Below, piece by piece: positions 1 to 7,622 of a DNA stretch of 13,201 bases. The position numbers and the translations under genes are program-made. A model generated the notes under the pieces. The model was not told the origin of the DNA, did no database searches, and saw only the letters and a list, made by a program, of their open reading frames with translations. Numbering within the stretch: position 1 is the first letter of the stretch; each line of letters starts with the position of its first letter. Origin of the DNA: Ruminococcaceae bacterium UBA1425 (GTDB lineage Bacteria; Bacillota; Clostridia; Oscillospirales; Acutalibacteraceae); NCBI GenBank assembly GCA_002329365.1, contig DCUB01000010.1, positions 1,384-14,584 of the forward strand, given 5' to 3'.

Positions 1-645
1 GAAGCGGTCCTTGTCCAGCTTTTCCTGGGTGCGGCTGTCCCAGAAGCGACAGGTATCCGGCGAAATCTCGTCGGCCAGCACGAGGGTGCCGTCCGCCGTC
101 TTGCCAAACTCCAGCTTGAAGTCAATCAGCTCGATGCCCGCGTCCTTCAGGTATTCCGCGAGGATTCTGTCCACCGCCAGCGCGTAGTCGCTGATCATTT
201 TGAGCTCGTCCTCGGTGGCCAGGTCCAGCGCAAGGATGTGGTATTCGTTGACCAGCGGATCGCCCAGCTCGTCGTCCTTGTAGCAGTATTCGAGAACCGT
301 CTTATTAAGCTTTGTTCCCTCGGGCAGCCCGAGTCTCTTTGAAAGCGAGCCGGCGGCAATGTTTCTTACAATAACCTCAAGCGGAATTATCTTAACCTTT
401 TTTACAAGCGTTTCGCGGTCGTTCAGCTCCTCGACAAGGTGTGTCGGAATGCCGTTTGCCTCGAGCATTCTCATCAGGTGGTTGCTTACAAGGTTGTTAA
501 TAACGCCCTTACCCTCGATTGTTCCCTTTTTAAGACCGTTGAACGCCGTGGCGTCGTCCTTGTAGGAAACTATGCAGAGATTTTCGTCCTCGGTCGCGTA
601 AACCTTTTTCGCCTTTCCCTCGTAAAGCTGCACTGTCTTTGTCAT
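1..645 (-). CDS. purC: SAICAR synthase (PurC), 3' end cut by window edge
   Basis: This enzyme ligates aspartate to CAIR, using ATP, to give SAICAR in cytosolic purine synthesis. I translated 215 residues from ATG at 645; the frame is still open at nt 1. The bacterial family is usually about 235 residues, so roughly 20 C-terminal residues lie outside the window. Diagnostic segments are the N-terminal LYEGKAKKVY (residues 7-16), the signature IPLEVIVRNIAAGSLSKR (87-104) and LIDFKLEFG (173-181). The start is set by GGAGG in the 21-nt gap after purA; a nearer upstream ATG runs into a stop after two codons. It is the last visible gene of the long minus-strand operon. Oddity: codon choice changes inside the gene. 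Leucine is CTG in 3 of 15 codons before residue 120 and in 10 of 14 after it. The identification is secure. Confidence 0.96.
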   Translation of the reverse strand, partial: MTKTVQLYEGKAKKVYATEDENLCIVSYKDDATAFNGLKKGTIEGKGVINNLVSNHLMRMLEANGIPTHLVEELNDRETLVKKVKIIPLEVIVRNIAAGSLSKRLGLPEGTKLNKTVLEYCYKDDELGDPLVNEYHILALDLATEDELKMISDYALAVDRILAEYLKDAGIELIDFKLEFGKTADGTLVLADEISPDTCRFWDSRTQEKLDKDRF

Positions 646-666
646 TTCATTTTCCTCCACACTTTT

Positions 667-1941
667 TTATTTCATTTCAATATACTGTTCCCTGGCAGCA
701 CCTACGGAAACGTATTTTATATGACATCCTACCGACTCCTCGATATACCTTATATAACGCCGCGCAGCAACGGGCAGCTCTTCAAAGGTGCGGCAGTCTG
801 AAATGTCGCATTCCCAGCCGTCGAAATACTCGTAAACGGGCTTTGCCCTTTGGAGCCTTCCGCCCGTGGGGAAGCGCTGCGTTATTTCGCCGTCGACCTC
901 GTAGGCGACGCAGACGGGGATTTTTTTGTATATCGAAAGTACGTCAAGCTTTGTAAGCGCTATATATGTCGCACCCTGAACACGGACGCCGTACCGTGAA
1001 GCGGGAACGTCAAAGCCTCCTACCCTTCTCGGTCTGCCGGTGGCGGCTCCGTATTCACCGCCCGCCTCTCTCAGCATATGCGCCTCGTCGCCGAAAAGCT
1101 CGCAGGTAAAAGGGCCCTCGCCGACGCAGCTTGAATAAGCCTTCATAATTCCGATAACGTCGTCGAGCTTATGCGCCGGAATGCCCGCTCCCGCTGTCGC
1201 GTAGGAAGCAATGTTCGACGACGACGAGGTGTACGGATAAATGCCGTAATCAATATCCCGTAATGCGCCAAGCTGCGCCTCGAACATTATGCGTTTTCCG
1301 CTTTCGGCCGCCTCCGAGAGGTATTCCGTTGTGTCGCAGATAAAGCCTAAAAGCTGCCCGCCGAACTCCCGAAGCCACGAAATCATGTCCCCGGTTTTTA
1401 TCGGCTCGTGACCGTAGCCGTTGTGAACGGTGAGGTTTTTCCACTCGATTATTGCCGGAAGCTTTGCTTCTATGGCGTCAAAATCGAGCAGGTCGCCCAT
1501 ACGCAGCGCTTTTTTCATGTATTTGTCGGCGTAAACGGGAGCTATCCCTCTGCGCGTAGAGCCGAATTTCGCGTCGCCTAATCTGTCCTCCTCAAGGATA
1601 TCAAGCAGCTTGTGATACGGCATGCAGATTGTCGCCCTGTCGCTTATCTTAAGGTTTTCGGGAGTAACGGCTATTCCCTTGTCGGTAAGCCTTTTTATCT
1701 CGCCGCACAGATGCTCAAGGTCGATTACCATGCCGTTGCCCATTACGTTTACCGTCTCGCCGCGCAGTATTCCGGACGGAAGCAGGTTTAGAATGAACTT
1801 GCCCTTGTCGTTGACGACGGTGTGACCGGCGTTATTGCCGCCCTGATAGCGGACGACTATGTCGTAGTCGCTGCTTAAAAGGTCTACCATTCTGCCCTTG
1901 CCCTCGTCGCCCCAGTTGATTCCCGTTATTGCCGTAAGCAT
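667..1941 (-). CDS. purA: Adenylosuccinate synthetase (PurA)
   Basis: PurA joins IMP and aspartate with GTP to make adenylosuccinate, the first committed step to AMP. At 424 residues it matches the family's usual size of about 430. Visible motifs are WGDEGKG (residues 10-16, with the catalytic Asp12), GGNNAGHT (34-41, catalytic His40), GSTRRGI (127-133), the IMP-binding EAQLGALRDIDYG region (221-233) with YPYTSSSSN following, and TGRPRRVGG (301-309). The N-terminal ITGINWGDEGKG replaces the more common VVGAQWGDEGKG, as I recall for clostridial homologues. The ATG is preceded by GGAGGAAATAAA. The purB stop lies 15 nt upstream and purC begins 21 nt downstream, so the three purine genes are co-transcribed. 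No catalytic residue appears to be missing. Confidence 0.97.
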   Translation of the reverse strand: MLTAITGINWGDEGKGRMVDLLSSDYDIVVRYQGGNNAGHTVVNDKGKFILNLLPSGILRGETVNVMGNGMVIDLEHLCGEIKRLTDKGIAVTPENLKISDRATICMPYHKLLDILEEDRLGDAKFGSTRRGIAPVYADKYMKKALRMGDLLDFDAIEAKLPAIIEWKNLTVHNGYGHEPIKTGDMISWLREFGGQLLGFICDTTEYLSEAAESGKRIMFEAQLGALRDIDYGIYPYTSSSSNIASYATAGAGIPAHKLDDVIGIMKAYSSCVGEGPFTCELFGDEAHMLREAGGEYGAATGRPRRVGGFDVPASRYGVRVQGATYIALTKLDVLSIYKKIPVCVAYEVDGEITQRFPTGGRLQRAKPVYEYFDGWECDISDCRTFEELPVAARRYIRYIEESVGCHIKYVSVGAAREQYIEMK

Positions 1942-1956
1942 TTTATTTCCTCCGCG

Positions 1957-3390
1957 TCATACTTTTATCGAAATATCAACACCCAGTAAATCCTTGTATT
2001 TTTGCAGTACGGGCGCAACGCATTCCGCGAGGAATTCCTCTGTCTGCTCCTTCGCGCGCCCCGTAAACTCGTTTATGTCTACTATTGCGTCGATTTCCCC
2101 GCGCGTCAGTTCAAAGCTGCTGTCGGCCGCTATTCTGTCGAGCAGGTCGTTTTCGCCGCCGTTTAACTTGATATTCTTCGCGGTTTCGACCGAGTGCCGC
2201 CTTATTGACTCGTGAAGCTCCTGCCTGCTTTTGCCCTTGTTTTTTACACAGTACATTAGTATATTTTCCGTAGCCATGAAGGGCAGCTCCTCGTTTAGAT
2301 GCCTTTCGATAACCTTCGGATACACCGTCCCGTTGCTTATTATATTAATGTAAAGCGACAAAATGGCGTCGACGGCAAGGAACGCCTCGGGAATTGATAT
2401 CCTGCGGTTTGCCGAGTCGTCGAGCGTGCGCTCGAACCACTGCGCGGACGCCGTGATTGCCGGATTCAGAACGTCAACCATAACGTATCGTGAAAGTGAG
2501 GCGATTCTTTCGCTTCTCATCGGATTTCTTTTGTATGCCATCGCGGAGGAGCCTATCTGCCCGCTTTCAAACGGCTCGTCGAACTCCTTGAGGTGCGACA
2601 AAAGACGAATATCGTTGGAAAATTTGGCGGCGCTTTGTGCTATTCCCGAAAGCGCCGATATTACATTATAATCAACCTTGCGCGAATAAGTCTGCCCGGA
2701 AACGGCATAGCACTCTTTAAAGCCCATTTTTCCGGCTATCAGCTTTTCAAGCCTTTTGACCTTTTCGTGGTCGCCCTCGAAAAGCTCGAGAAAGCTGGCG
2801 CACGTTCCCGTTGTTCCCTTGCAGCCGAGAAGCTTTAGCGACGAAAGCTGGAACTCTATTTGCCGGAGGTCGGAAATAAGGTCCTGCACCCAGAGCGTGG
2901 CCCTTTTGCCCATTGTCGTGGGCTGTGCCGCCTGAAAATGGGTGAAGGCAAGGCAGGGAAGCGCCTTGTGTTTTTCGGCAAAAGAAGAGGCAGCCGCTAT
3001 ACAGTTAACAAGAAGTTTCCGTATAACAAGCAAGCCGTCTCTCATTTGTATTATATCTGTATTGTCGCCTACATAGCAGGATGTCGCGCCGAGGTGTATT
3101 ATTCCCTTCGCGGACGGGCAGCAGTCGCCGTAGGCGTGGACATGAGCCATAACGTCGTGGCGCATTTTTGACTCGTACTGCGCCGCCTTTTCGTAGTCGA
3201 TGTCGTAAAGGTGTGCCTTCATCTCCGATATCTGGTCGTCGGTGATTTGTATGCCGAGCTCCTTTTCGCTCTCGGCAAGCGCGACCCAGAGCTTCCTCCA
3301 TGTGCTGAACTTCGTGTCGTTGGAAAAGATGGATTTCATCTCGTCGCTTGAGTAGCGCGAACACAACGGGTTTTGATAAACGTCATTCAT
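1957..3390 (-). CDS. purB: Adenylosuccinate lyase (PurB)
   Basis: PurB is a fumarase/aspartase-superfamily lyase. It acts twice in purine synthesis, cleaving SAICAR to AICAR and adenylosuccinate to AMP, each time releasing fumarate. The protein has 477 residues, matching the longer, eukaryote-like PurB subgroup rather than the roughly 430-residue Bacillus type. Conserved regions are GATSCYVGDNTD (101-112), the TH...QPTT region (150-159) with a probable catalytic His151, and the flexible signature loop GSSAMAYKRNP (280-290) with the catalytic Ser. The start has AAAGGA 10 nt upstream, and the N-terminal NPLCSRYSSDEM matches where family members begin. It sits 28 nt after pyrG and 15 nt before purA. 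With purC and purA present, this string covers the aspartate-using steps of AMP synthesis. Confidence 0.97.
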   Translation of the reverse strand: MNDVYQNPLCSRYSSDEMKSIFSNDTKFSTWRKLWVALAESEKELGIQITDDQISEMKAHLYDIDYEKAAQYESKMRHDVMAHVHAYGDCCPSAKGIIHLGATSCYVGDNTDIIQMRDGLLVIRKLLVNCIAAASSFAEKHKALPCLAFTHFQAAQPTTMGKRATLWVQDLISDLRQIEFQLSSLKLLGCKGTTGTCASFLELFEGDHEKVKRLEKLIAGKMGFKECYAVSGQTYSRKVDYNVISALSGIAQSAAKFSNDIRLLSHLKEFDEPFESGQIGSSAMAYKRNPMRSERIASLSRYVMVDVLNPAITASAQWFERTLDDSANRRISIPEAFLAVDAILSLYINIISNGTVYPKVIERHLNEELPFMATENILMYCVKNKGKSRQELHESIRRHSVETAKNIKLNGGENDLLDRIAADSSFELTRGEIDAIVDINEFTGRAKEQTEEFLAECVAPVLQKYKDLLGVDISIKV

Positions 3391-3418
3391 TTAACCGGTG
3401 TCCTTTCGGTAACTTCAT

Positions 3419-5026
3419 TTATGACGTGCTTTTTCTGAGCGCTGCCGTGACAAAGCCCTTGAAAAGAGGATGGGGCTTGTTGGGCCTGCTTTTGAACTCG
3501 GGATGAAACTGGACGCCGACAAAAAAGTCGTTTTGCGGAATTTCCACCGTTTCGACAAGCCTGCCGTCGGGCGACAGCCCGCTTATGACAAGCCCCGCTT
3601 TTGTGAAGTCGTCGCGGTAGTCGTTGCAGAACTCGTAGCGGTGGCGGTGACGCTCGTTTATTTCGAGCGAGCCGTAGCAGCTTTCCATTTGCGTGCCGGG
3701 CGCTATTACGCACGGGTAGCTTCCGAGCCTTAACGTGCCGCCCTTGTCTGTTTCGTCGCTCTGGCCGGGCATGAAGTCAATGACCTTATGCGAGCTGTTT
3801 TCGTCGAACTCCCTTGAGTTTGCGTCGCTCCAGCCGAGAACATTCCTCGCGAACTCAACGACGGCAATCTGCATGCCGAGACAAATTCCGAGATACGGGA
3901 CGTTGTTCTCCCGGGCGTAACGCGCAGCAAGAATTTTGCCCTCCGTTCCCCTGTTGCCGAAGCCGCCCGGAACGAGTATCCCGTCAAGCTTCGAAAGCAC
4001 ATCTGTATAATTATACACCGTTATCTCGCCGGAATCAATCCATACTATGATAATTTCCGAACTTTTTTCAAAGCCGGCGTGCCTTAATGCTTCCGCAACG
4101 GAAAGATAAGCATCGTGCAGCTGGACATATTTTCCTATAATCCCTATTCTTACCTTTTTGTCCCTTGCTTTTATCCTTTTTATCAATTCCTTCCATTCCG
4201 AAAGGTCTGGCTCGGGGGCTTTGATATTCAACTCCCTGCATACTACTCCCGAAAGGTTCTGGTCCTCGAGCAGCAGCGGAACCTCGTATAGCAGCGGAAC
4301 TGTAACGTTTTCTATAACGCAGTCGGGCTTGACGTTGCAGAAATTTGAAATTTTGCGCTTTATGCTGTCGTCCTCTATTGGCTCGTCGCTTCGCAGCACT
4401 ATTATATCGGGCGTTATTCCGCTTCCGAGCAGCTCTTTTACGGAGTGCTGGGTGGGCTTTGACTTGTGCTCGCCCGACGCTTTCAGATACGGAACGAGCG
4501 TTACATGAATATACAGCGTGTCGGCGCCTCCCACCTCAAACTTAATTTGTCTGATTGCCTCAAGAAACGGTCTGCTCTCGATGTCGCCCGTAGTGCCGCC
4601 TATTTCGGTTATGACAACGTCGGCGTTTGTTTTCTTTCCGACGCTGTATATAAAGCTTTTTATCTCGTTTGTGACATGCGGTATAACCTGAACGGTGCTG
4701 CCGAGGTACTCGCCGCGCCGCTCCCTGTTAAGGACGAGTGAATATACCTTTCCAGTCGTAAGATTTGAATATTTATTTAGGTCCTCGTCGATAAACCGCT
4801 CGTAATGACCGAGGTCAAGGTCTGTTTCGGCGCCGTCCTCGGTGACATATACCTCGCCGTGCTGGTATGGGCTCATCGTTCCCGGGTCGACATTTATGTA
4901 AGGGTCGAGCTTTTGCGCCGCGACCTTCAGGCCCTTCGCCTTCAAAAGCCTTCCGAGTGACGCCGCCGTAATGCCCTTGCCGAGTCCCGACACGACGCCG
5001 CCTGTTACGAATATGTATTTTGTCAT
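3419..5026 (-). CDS. pyrG: CTP synthase (PyrG), glutamine-hydrolysing
   Basis: PyrG converts UTP to CTP with ATP, using ammonia from glutamine. From ATG at 5026 it has exactly 535 residues, the usual family length. An in-frame ATG at 5059 would add 11 residues (MKNDIRKEDEH) but has no ribosome site and overlaps the upstream gene; the canonical MTKYIFVTGGVVSGLGKG begins at 5026. The synthetase domain (about 1-265) has the P-loop-like GGVVSGLGKG (9-18) and the KLDPYINVDPGTM stretch (39-51). The class I amidotransferase domain (about 290-530) has GGFGNRG (354-360), the nucleophile Cys382 in GICLGMQ, and His508/Glu510 in FHPE. The ribosome site is weak (AAGAAGATGAG). It lies directly behind the ANTAR gene in a glutamine-producing operon, so substrate supply and use are coupled. 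Bacillus pyrG is usually controlled by reiterative transcription; no such leader can exist here because there is no promoter gap. Confidence 0.97.
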   Translation of the reverse strand: MTKYIFVTGGVVSGLGKGITAASLGRLLKAKGLKVAAQKLDPYINVDPGTMSPYQHGEVYVTEDGAETDLDLGHYERFIDEDLNKYSNLTTGKVYSLVLNRERRGEYLGSTVQVIPHVTNEIKSFIYSVGKKTNADVVITEIGGTTGDIESRPFLEAIRQIKFEVGGADTLYIHVTLVPYLKASGEHKSKPTQHSVKELLGSGITPDIIVLRSDEPIEDDSIKRKISNFCNVKPDCVIENVTVPLLYEVPLLLEDQNLSGVVCRELNIKAPEPDLSEWKELIKRIKARDKKVRIGIIGKYVQLHDAYLSVAEALRHAGFEKSSEIIIVWIDSGEITVYNYTDVLSKLDGILVPGGFGNRGTEGKILAARYARENNVPYLGICLGMQIAVVEFARNVLGWSDANSREFDENSSHKVIDFMPGQSDETDKGGTLRLGSYPCVIAPGTQMESCYGSLEINERHRHRYEFCNDYRDDFTKAGLVISGLSPDGRLVETVEIPQNDFFVGVQFHPEFKSRPNKPHPLFKGFVTAALRKSTS

Positions 5027-5048
5027 ATGCTCATCTTCTTTTCGAATA

Positions 5049-5636
5049 TCATTTTTCATATGTTTTAATTATTGTCTCCGCCGCCTCACGTTTTGTTATT
5101 CTCATATCCATGGCGTGTTTTTCGACATATCTGTGCGCCTGCGGTTCATCCATGCCGAGATTTGAAATGAGCGCCCATTTTGCTCTGTTTACAATCCTTA
5201 TCTCGTCCATTTTTTCGTGCAGCCTGATGTTTTTTGCTTCTAGCGCCCGCATTCGTTCCCTTGTTGCCCCCGCGAGCCTTATTGCCCGCGTTACATCCTG
5301 CGCCGAAGCCGGCTTTGAAACGGCTATTACCCCGTGCCGCTCGGCGAGATATGAAATCTGCTCGAAGTTCTCGCTTTTTACAAACAGCACTATTCCCGAC
5401 GTGGTGTTTTCGGAAGCGTCGAACGAAAGCTCGCTGCCCTGCTCGTCGGGCAGCGGCGCGTTTACAATAAGAATATCAAACCTGTTTGATATCATCTGCC
5501 GCCTTGCCTCGCCCGCGGAGGATACCGACGTTACGGACGAAAAACCGATGTCGGCCAATATTTTTTCAAAAAAGGACGTGCCCTTTTTTGAATCCGATAC
5601 AAGGAGCACGCTGTATGAGCGCAGAGTACCGGGCAT
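5049..5636 (-). CDS. ANTAR-domain RNA-binding regulator with degenerate receiver
   Basis: This is a 195-residue, two-part regulator. Residues about 7-125 have a CheY-like receiver pattern (YSVLLVSD at the start, a conserved-type Lys108 in VSKP). However, the segment where the phospho-acceptor Asp is expected reads DILIVNAP, with Asn59, and only one acidic residue (Asp15) is visible in the first-strand pocket. This suggests a pseudo-receiver that senses something other than phosphorylation. A helical linker (about 128-150) leads to the ANTAR domain (about 133-193), with AKWALISNLGMDEPQAH and KREAAETII. ANTAR proteins bind hairpin pairs in nascent RNA and prevent termination, and in clostridia they are known beside glutamine synthetase genes. 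It has a strong AAAGGAGG site, lies 39 nt after glnA and 22 nt before the chosen pyrG start. A nitrogen-response role is inferred from context; its RNA target is not identified here. Confidence 0.9.
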   Translation of the reverse strand: MPGTLRSYSVLLVSDSKKGTSFFEKILADIGFSSVTSVSSAGEARRQMISNRFDILIVNAPLPDEQGSELSFDASENTTSGIVLFVKSENFEQISYLAERHGVIAVSKPASAQDVTRAIRLAGATRERMRALEAKNIRLHEKMDEIRIVNRAKWALISNLGMDEPQAHRYVEKHAMDMRITKREAAETIIKTYEK

Positions 5637-5675
5637 ATTTTTTCCTCCTTTCGGCAGTAATCGTCTTATAGTCAG

Positions 5676-6890
5676 CTATTGCCCCGACACATAAGACTTT
5701 ATGACACATTCGGGCAGGACGCGCTTTGCTATTTCACTTTCCGCCGCGAGCGTCCTTGCCTCTTTTAGTGTTCGGGGCAGCATTTCAAACGCGCTCAGCG
5801 CTTCCGGCGTTTCGTTATATATGTCCATATTCGTCGGCTCACCGGGTTTAAGCCCCTTTTCAATACCGTCAAGCCCCGCCTCGATAAGCAGCGCGTAAGC
5901 AAGGTAGGGATTTGCCCCGGAATCGGGCGAGCGCAGCTCGATTCTTTTGTAATCGCCCTTTGCCGCGGGTATCCTTATTAACTGCGAACGGTTTTCGGGC
6001 GACCATGTTACATATTTCGGCGCCTTTAATTCGCCGAGCCTCTCGTAAGAATTTTCCGTCGGGTTCAAAAACGCCGTTATGCCTCTTATATGCTTCATAA
6101 TCCCCGCCAAAAAGGTGGCCGTGCAATCCTTGCCGTCGGCGTGCTTCACTGACATGTTGATGTGCATACCGTTGCCGCTGTAACCCTTTAACGGCTTCGG
6201 GGCGAAAGAAGCGTAAAGACCGTTTCTTGCCGCAATCGTATTCACCGTCAGCTTAAAGGCGGCGGCGTTGTCGGCGGCCCTTAAAGCGTCGCTGTACTTA
6301 AAGTCGACCTCGTGCTGTCCCGGTCCCTCCTCGTGGTGCGAGCTTTCGGGTCTGTAGTCCATTTCCTCAAGCGTCAAGCATATCTCGCGGCGGATGTTTT
6401 CGCCCTTGTCGGCGGGAGCTATGTCCATGTAGGACGCCCTGTCGTGAGGTATATTTGTCGGCTCACCGTTCTCGTCGGTGTTGAAAAGATAAAACTCAAA
6501 CTCGGCGCCGAAGTTGCAGGTTATACCGGCGTCCTTCGCGCGCTTTATCTCTTTTTGCAGGATATATCTGCTGTCAGCCTCGAACTGGCTGCCGTCGGGG
6601 TATTGAATGTTGCAGAAAAGCCTTACAACCCTTCCGTGGGAAGGGCGCCAGGGCAGAATGACGAGCGTCGACGGGTCGGGGGACAGGAACAGATCTGACC
6701 TCTCGCTGTGCGAAAAGCCCCTGATAGCCGACGCGTCAAACGATATTCCGTCCTCGAATGCCCTTTGTATCTCCGAAGCCATTACGGAAATGTTTTTCTG
6801 CGTCCCGAACACGTCGCAAAACGCAAGCCTTATGAACTTGACGTCCTCCTGCTCGATGAAATCCATTACATCTTCCTTTGTGTACAGCAT
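5676..6890 (-). CDS. glnA: Type I glutamine synthetase, short form
   Basis: Glutamine synthetase makes glutamine from glutamate, ammonia and ATP. The N-terminal beta-Grasp domain (about 10-95) is followed by the catalytic domain. Visible active-site groups are FGAEFEF (127-133, metal Glu130/Glu132), SHHEEGPGQHEVDFKY (184-199), GNGMHINMS (239-247, His243), NRSQLIRIP (300-308) and RIELR (316-320). It has 404 residues, against about 444 in Bacillus GlnA. By remembered comparison it lacks a segment of about 12 residues after the GMH motif and about 25 residues at the C-terminus. The flap, GYEAP in Bacillus and enterics, reads GELKAP, with Lys289 at the place of the key Glu. GGAGGAATTGAA precedes the ATG. 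It follows the GXGXG subunit by 18 nt, so GS and glutamate synthase are co-expressed. It most likely acts as a GS, but the altered flap leaves some doubt about catalysis or feedback control. Confidence 0.92.
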   Translation of the reverse strand: MLYTKEDVMDFIEQEDVKFIRLAFCDVFGTQKNISVMASEIQRAFEDGISFDASAIRGFSHSERSDLFLSPDPSTLVILPWRPSHGRVVRLFCNIQYPDGSQFEADSRYILQKEIKRAKDAGITCNFGAEFEFYLFNTDENGEPTNIPHDRASYMDIAPADKGENIRREICLTLEEMDYRPESSHHEEGPGQHEVDFKYSDALRAADNAAAFKLTVNTIAARNGLYASFAPKPLKGYSGNGMHINMSVKHADGKDCTATFLAGIMKHIRGITAFLNPTENSYERLGELKAPKYVTWSPENRSQLIRIPAAKGDYKRIELRSPDSGANPYLAYALLIEAGLDGIEKGLKPGEPTNMDIYNETPEALSAFEMLPRTLKEARTLAAESEIAKRVLPECVIKSYVSGQ

Positions 6891-6908
6891 TTCAATTCCT
6901 CCGTTTGG

Positions 6909-7622
6909 TCAATTTAGAACATACAGCTGCTTATACGGATTTTCCGAGTCGGGCTCAAGCACGAAAAAGTGTCTGCGCGCAATCTCTCCGTAATCGTCGC
7001 TGAAAAACATGCAGTAATTTTTAATATAACCCGATATGAATTCCATATCCTCTTTTTCCGCCGGACGGACCTTGACCTGACGCGGCAGATGAACGCCTAT
7101 CTCGTCGCAGCACAGGTATATCCTGCCGCCGTGCATTCCCGTTCCGCAGAAATTGCCGATTATCGGCACGTTAATACGCCTTCCGAGAACTATAATGATG
7201 CCGCCTGCCTGATATTCGCCCGCAAAGCTGCCGCAGCTTCCGCCTATTACCATTACGGGCAGCTTTTCCTTGTATGCCTTCATGTGGATTCCGGCGCGGT
7301 AGCCCGCGCTGTCCCTGACATATATCTCGCCGCCGCGCATAGCGTAGCCGGTGGCATCGCCCGTGCTGCCGTGTATAATAATACGTCCGTCGTTCATCGT
7401 ATCGCCGACGGCGTCCTGCGCGTTGCCGTAAACCGTTATTTCGGCTCCGTCAAGGTACGCGCCGAGCGCGTTGCCGGGCGTTCCGTTAACGGTGATTTTT
7501 TTGCCGCCCATGCCGCAGGCTATAAACCTCTGTCCGAGGCAGTTTTCGACGGTGGCTTCGTCCGCCGTCCGCAGCCGCTCGTTAATCTCGCCGAACGTCA
7601 TTCCCCTTGCGTCAACAGTCAT
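6909..7622 (-). CDS. Glutamate synthase GXGXG-domain subunit (GltB C-terminal domain)
   Basis: This stand-alone protein corresponds to the C-terminal beta-helix domain of bacterial GltB, which in full-length GltB holds the amidotransferase and synthase domains together around the ammonia tunnel. The 237 residues contain the repeating Gly-rich turns expected for this fold, about every 18-20 residues from 30 to 150: ACGMGGKKITVNG, GAYLDGAEITVYG, GDTMNDGRIIIHG, GYAMRGGEIYVRD and AGEYQAGGIIIVLG. I chose ATG at 7622. It overlaps the preceding stop as ATGA and has GGGAGGT 8 nt upstream; a longer reading from 7691 adds 23 unconserved-looking residues inside the previous gene. In archaeal and clostridial-type glutamate synthases, GltB is split into three genes. 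Here this piece is separated from the other two by the ferredoxin and FAD genes. FwdC/FmdC proteins share the fold, but context strongly favours glutamate synthase. Confidence 0.92.
   Translation of the reverse strand: MTVDARGMTFGEINERLRTADEATVENCLGQRFIACGMGGKKITVNGTPGNALGAYLDGAEITVYGNAQDAVGDTMNDGRIIIHGSTGDATGYAMRGGEIYVRDSAGYRAGIHMKAYKEKLPVMVIGGSCGSFAGEYQAGGIIIVLGRRINVPIIGNFCGTGMHGGRIYLCCDEIGVHLPRQVKVRPAEKEDMEFISGYIKNYCMFFSDDYGEIARRHFFVLEPDSENPYKQLYVLN

Noticed and set aside
5027..5059. Upstream ATG extending CTP synthase by 11 residues
   Set aside because: It overlaps the ANTAR stop region, has no Shine-Dalgarno, and extends past the canonical MTKYIFVTGG start. Without it the protein is exactly 535 residues.
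5020..5694. A 224-codon plus-strand open frame opposite the ANTAR gene
   Set aside because: It is antisense to a well-supported ANTAR regulator, has no ribosome site of note and gives a low-complexity Ser/Phe-rich protein. It is a shadow of the real gene's codon bias.
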